DNA from: an uncultured Clostridia bacterium
GTDB lineage: Bacteria; Bacillota; Clostridia; Oscillospirales; Ruminococcaceae
DNA: 15,032 nucleotides
NCBI GenBank assembly: GCA_947175655.1
Contig: CAMWNQ010000020.1
Location: 1 to 15,032 of the forward strand
Direction of reading: 5' to 3'
Position 1 is the stretch's first letter; each line of letters begins with the position of its first letter. The notes under the pieces were generated by a model. That model was not told the origin of the DNA. It did no database searches and worked only from the letters and a program-made list of their open reading frames with translations. The position numbers and the translations under genes are program-made. This document shows positions 14,247 to 15,032 of the stretch, in pieces.

Positions 14247-15032
14247 ATGAAAAAATTTGTCTCAACTCTTACATCACTCTGCATGAGCGTTTCACTCACA
14301 GCAGGTACACTCGCTGCATTCAGCACTTCTGCAGCTGTTTCTGATGTTCCCGTTTCAAAAACTTTGAAGATGCTTGCTGATGGAAAGGCATCCGCTACTA
14401 TCTCTGCTGATGAAATCGCAAAGGGTGACGTAAAACTCGAAATCGGTGTTTACCTTGACGAATCTGAAGCTACAACAGGTACTATTACTGCAAGAATCGG
14501 TACTTCTGATAAGGATGCAGTAGCTGTTACAGCTATCAACGATATTTTCAAAGAAACTGTTCCAGAGTACAGCTATACTTTTAAGGGTGGCGCTAATGAC
14601 GGAGCTACTGTTACTACAACTTCAAGACTTGCTTTCTATGGTGCATATGATGCTGATTTTGAAGAACTTTCAAATTATGGTGAAATTCTTAATAAGAACG
14701 TATTCACTGACAAGGGCGAAGGTAACTTCATTTATTCTGTTGGTGCAAATACTCCAACTTGGCTTGGTGCTAAATCTGATGAATTCCCAGTTACTACATT
14801 TGAAGTAACAGTTAAGAAGGGTGCTGCTGCTGGCGAATATAAGGTTGACTTTATGAATAATCAGGAAGATACAGGTGTTGCTGGTCAGTATCGTTCATCA
14901 ACACAGATTGGTTTTGCTGATGTTACAATTACAACTCCTCTTGACAACCTCCTCGTAGGTGGTCTTGGTGAAGAAGGCTTCACAATCGTAGTTGAAGGCG
15001 ACACACCAAAAACTACAGCAGCTACAACAGCA
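14247..15032 (+). CDS. Secreted scaffoldin-like protein, 5' part only (probable ScaA)
   Basis: The frame is open from ATG 14247 to the window end (262 codons, no stop). Residues 1-30 are a signal peptide (MKKFVSTLTSLCMSVSLTAG, then an STSAA cut region). Residues 31-250 form a domain I cannot assign to a family; SATISADEIAKGDVKLEIGV near its start and FPVTTFEVTVKKGAAAGEYK then FADVTITT near its end resemble the strands of cohesins and of the N-terminal module of Ruminococcus scaffoldins. PKTTAATTA at the edge looks like the start of a Thr-rich linker. Position behind a ScaC-type gene matches scaA in the R. flavefaciens sca cluster, but ScaB or CttA-like proteins are not excluded. Codon use is strongly biased: 6 ATC, 6 ATT and no ATA for isoleucine, and many CTC, AAG and GGT codons, as in highly expressed genes. 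Confidence 0.7.
   Translation, partial: MKKFVSTLTSLCMSVSLTAGTLAAFSTSAAVSDVPVSKTLKMLADGKASATISADEIAKGDVKLEIGVYLDESEATTGTITARIGTSDKDAVAVTAINDIFKETVPEYSYTFKGGANDGATVTTTSRLAFYGAYDADFEELSNYGEILNKNVFTDKGEGNFIYSVGANTPTWLGAKSDEFPVTTFEVTVKKGAAAGEYKVDFMNNQEDTGVAGQYRSSTQIGFADVTITTPLDNLLVGGLGEEGFTIVVEGDTPKTTAATTA

Noticed and set aside
14587..14808. 73-codon ORF inside the scaffoldin gene
   Set aside because: Out of frame with a well-supported secreted protein whose codon use and linker are consistent to the window end.
1..15032. tRNA or rRNA genes, CRISPR arrays, insertion sequences, prophage or integrase genes
   Set aside because: None found by reading both strands; no tRNA-like cloverleaf sequence, no regular spaced repeats and no transposase motifs.

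Overview
The window looks like chromosomal DNA of a low-G+C Firmicute of the family Oscillospiraceae (Ruminococcaceae), most likely a fibre-degrading Ruminococcus related to R. flavefaciens. The main evidence is at the right end: a secreted cohesin-dockerin adaptor scaffoldin (ScaC-type) followed by a secreted protein that runs off the window and looks like the N-terminus of a larger scaffoldin. This is the scaC-scaA order known from the R. flavefaciens sca cluster. Base composition is very A+T-rich by eye, which seems too low in G+C for typical R. flavefaciens, so a different species is likely.

Layout. 44-175 (minus) is a 43-residue ORF that is almost only a signal peptide, with its own strong promoter and ribosome binding site. 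Back to back with it starts a plus-strand housekeeping operon, 316-5807: polA (DNA polymerase I with a degenerate proofreading domain), a RimI-type acetyltransferase, tsaD (tRNA t6A synthesis), a GtrA-family membrane protein and a DusB-like tRNA-dihydrouridine synthase, closed by a hairpin terminator at 5825-5850. It is essentially a DNA repair plus tRNA modification operon. Convergent to it is an orphan ribbon-helix-helix protein (5850-6023, minus). From the divergent spacer a two-gene plus-strand unit follows: a DUF4190-type membrane protein whose frame breaks at a run of seven A, and a DUF2752-type membrane protein, ended by a bidirectional terminator (6948-6977).

On the minus strand, 9982 to 6976, lies a gerAA-gerAB-gerAC spore germinant receptor operon with tight spacing. 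The GerAC-like lipoprotein is only about half the usual length. Its presence argues that this organism forms endospores. Next come two single plus-strand transport genes, each with its own promoter: a MATE efflux transporter (10162-11502) and a CorC/HlyC-family CBS-domain membrane protein (11668-12891).

12892-13297 is a 400-base regulatory stretch in front of scaC with two candidate promoters, a 13-bp perfect inverted repeat overlapping the first one and several possible leader hairpins. scaC (13298-14128) and the truncated scaffoldin (14247-window end) are probably co-transcribed. The second gene has codon use typical of strong expression (no ATA among 12 Ile codons), unlike the rest of the window.

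Most candidate promoters here share a TTGNNN-N17-TGNTATAAT (extended -10) form. No rRNA, tRNA, CRISPR array, insertion sequence or phage gene was seen.
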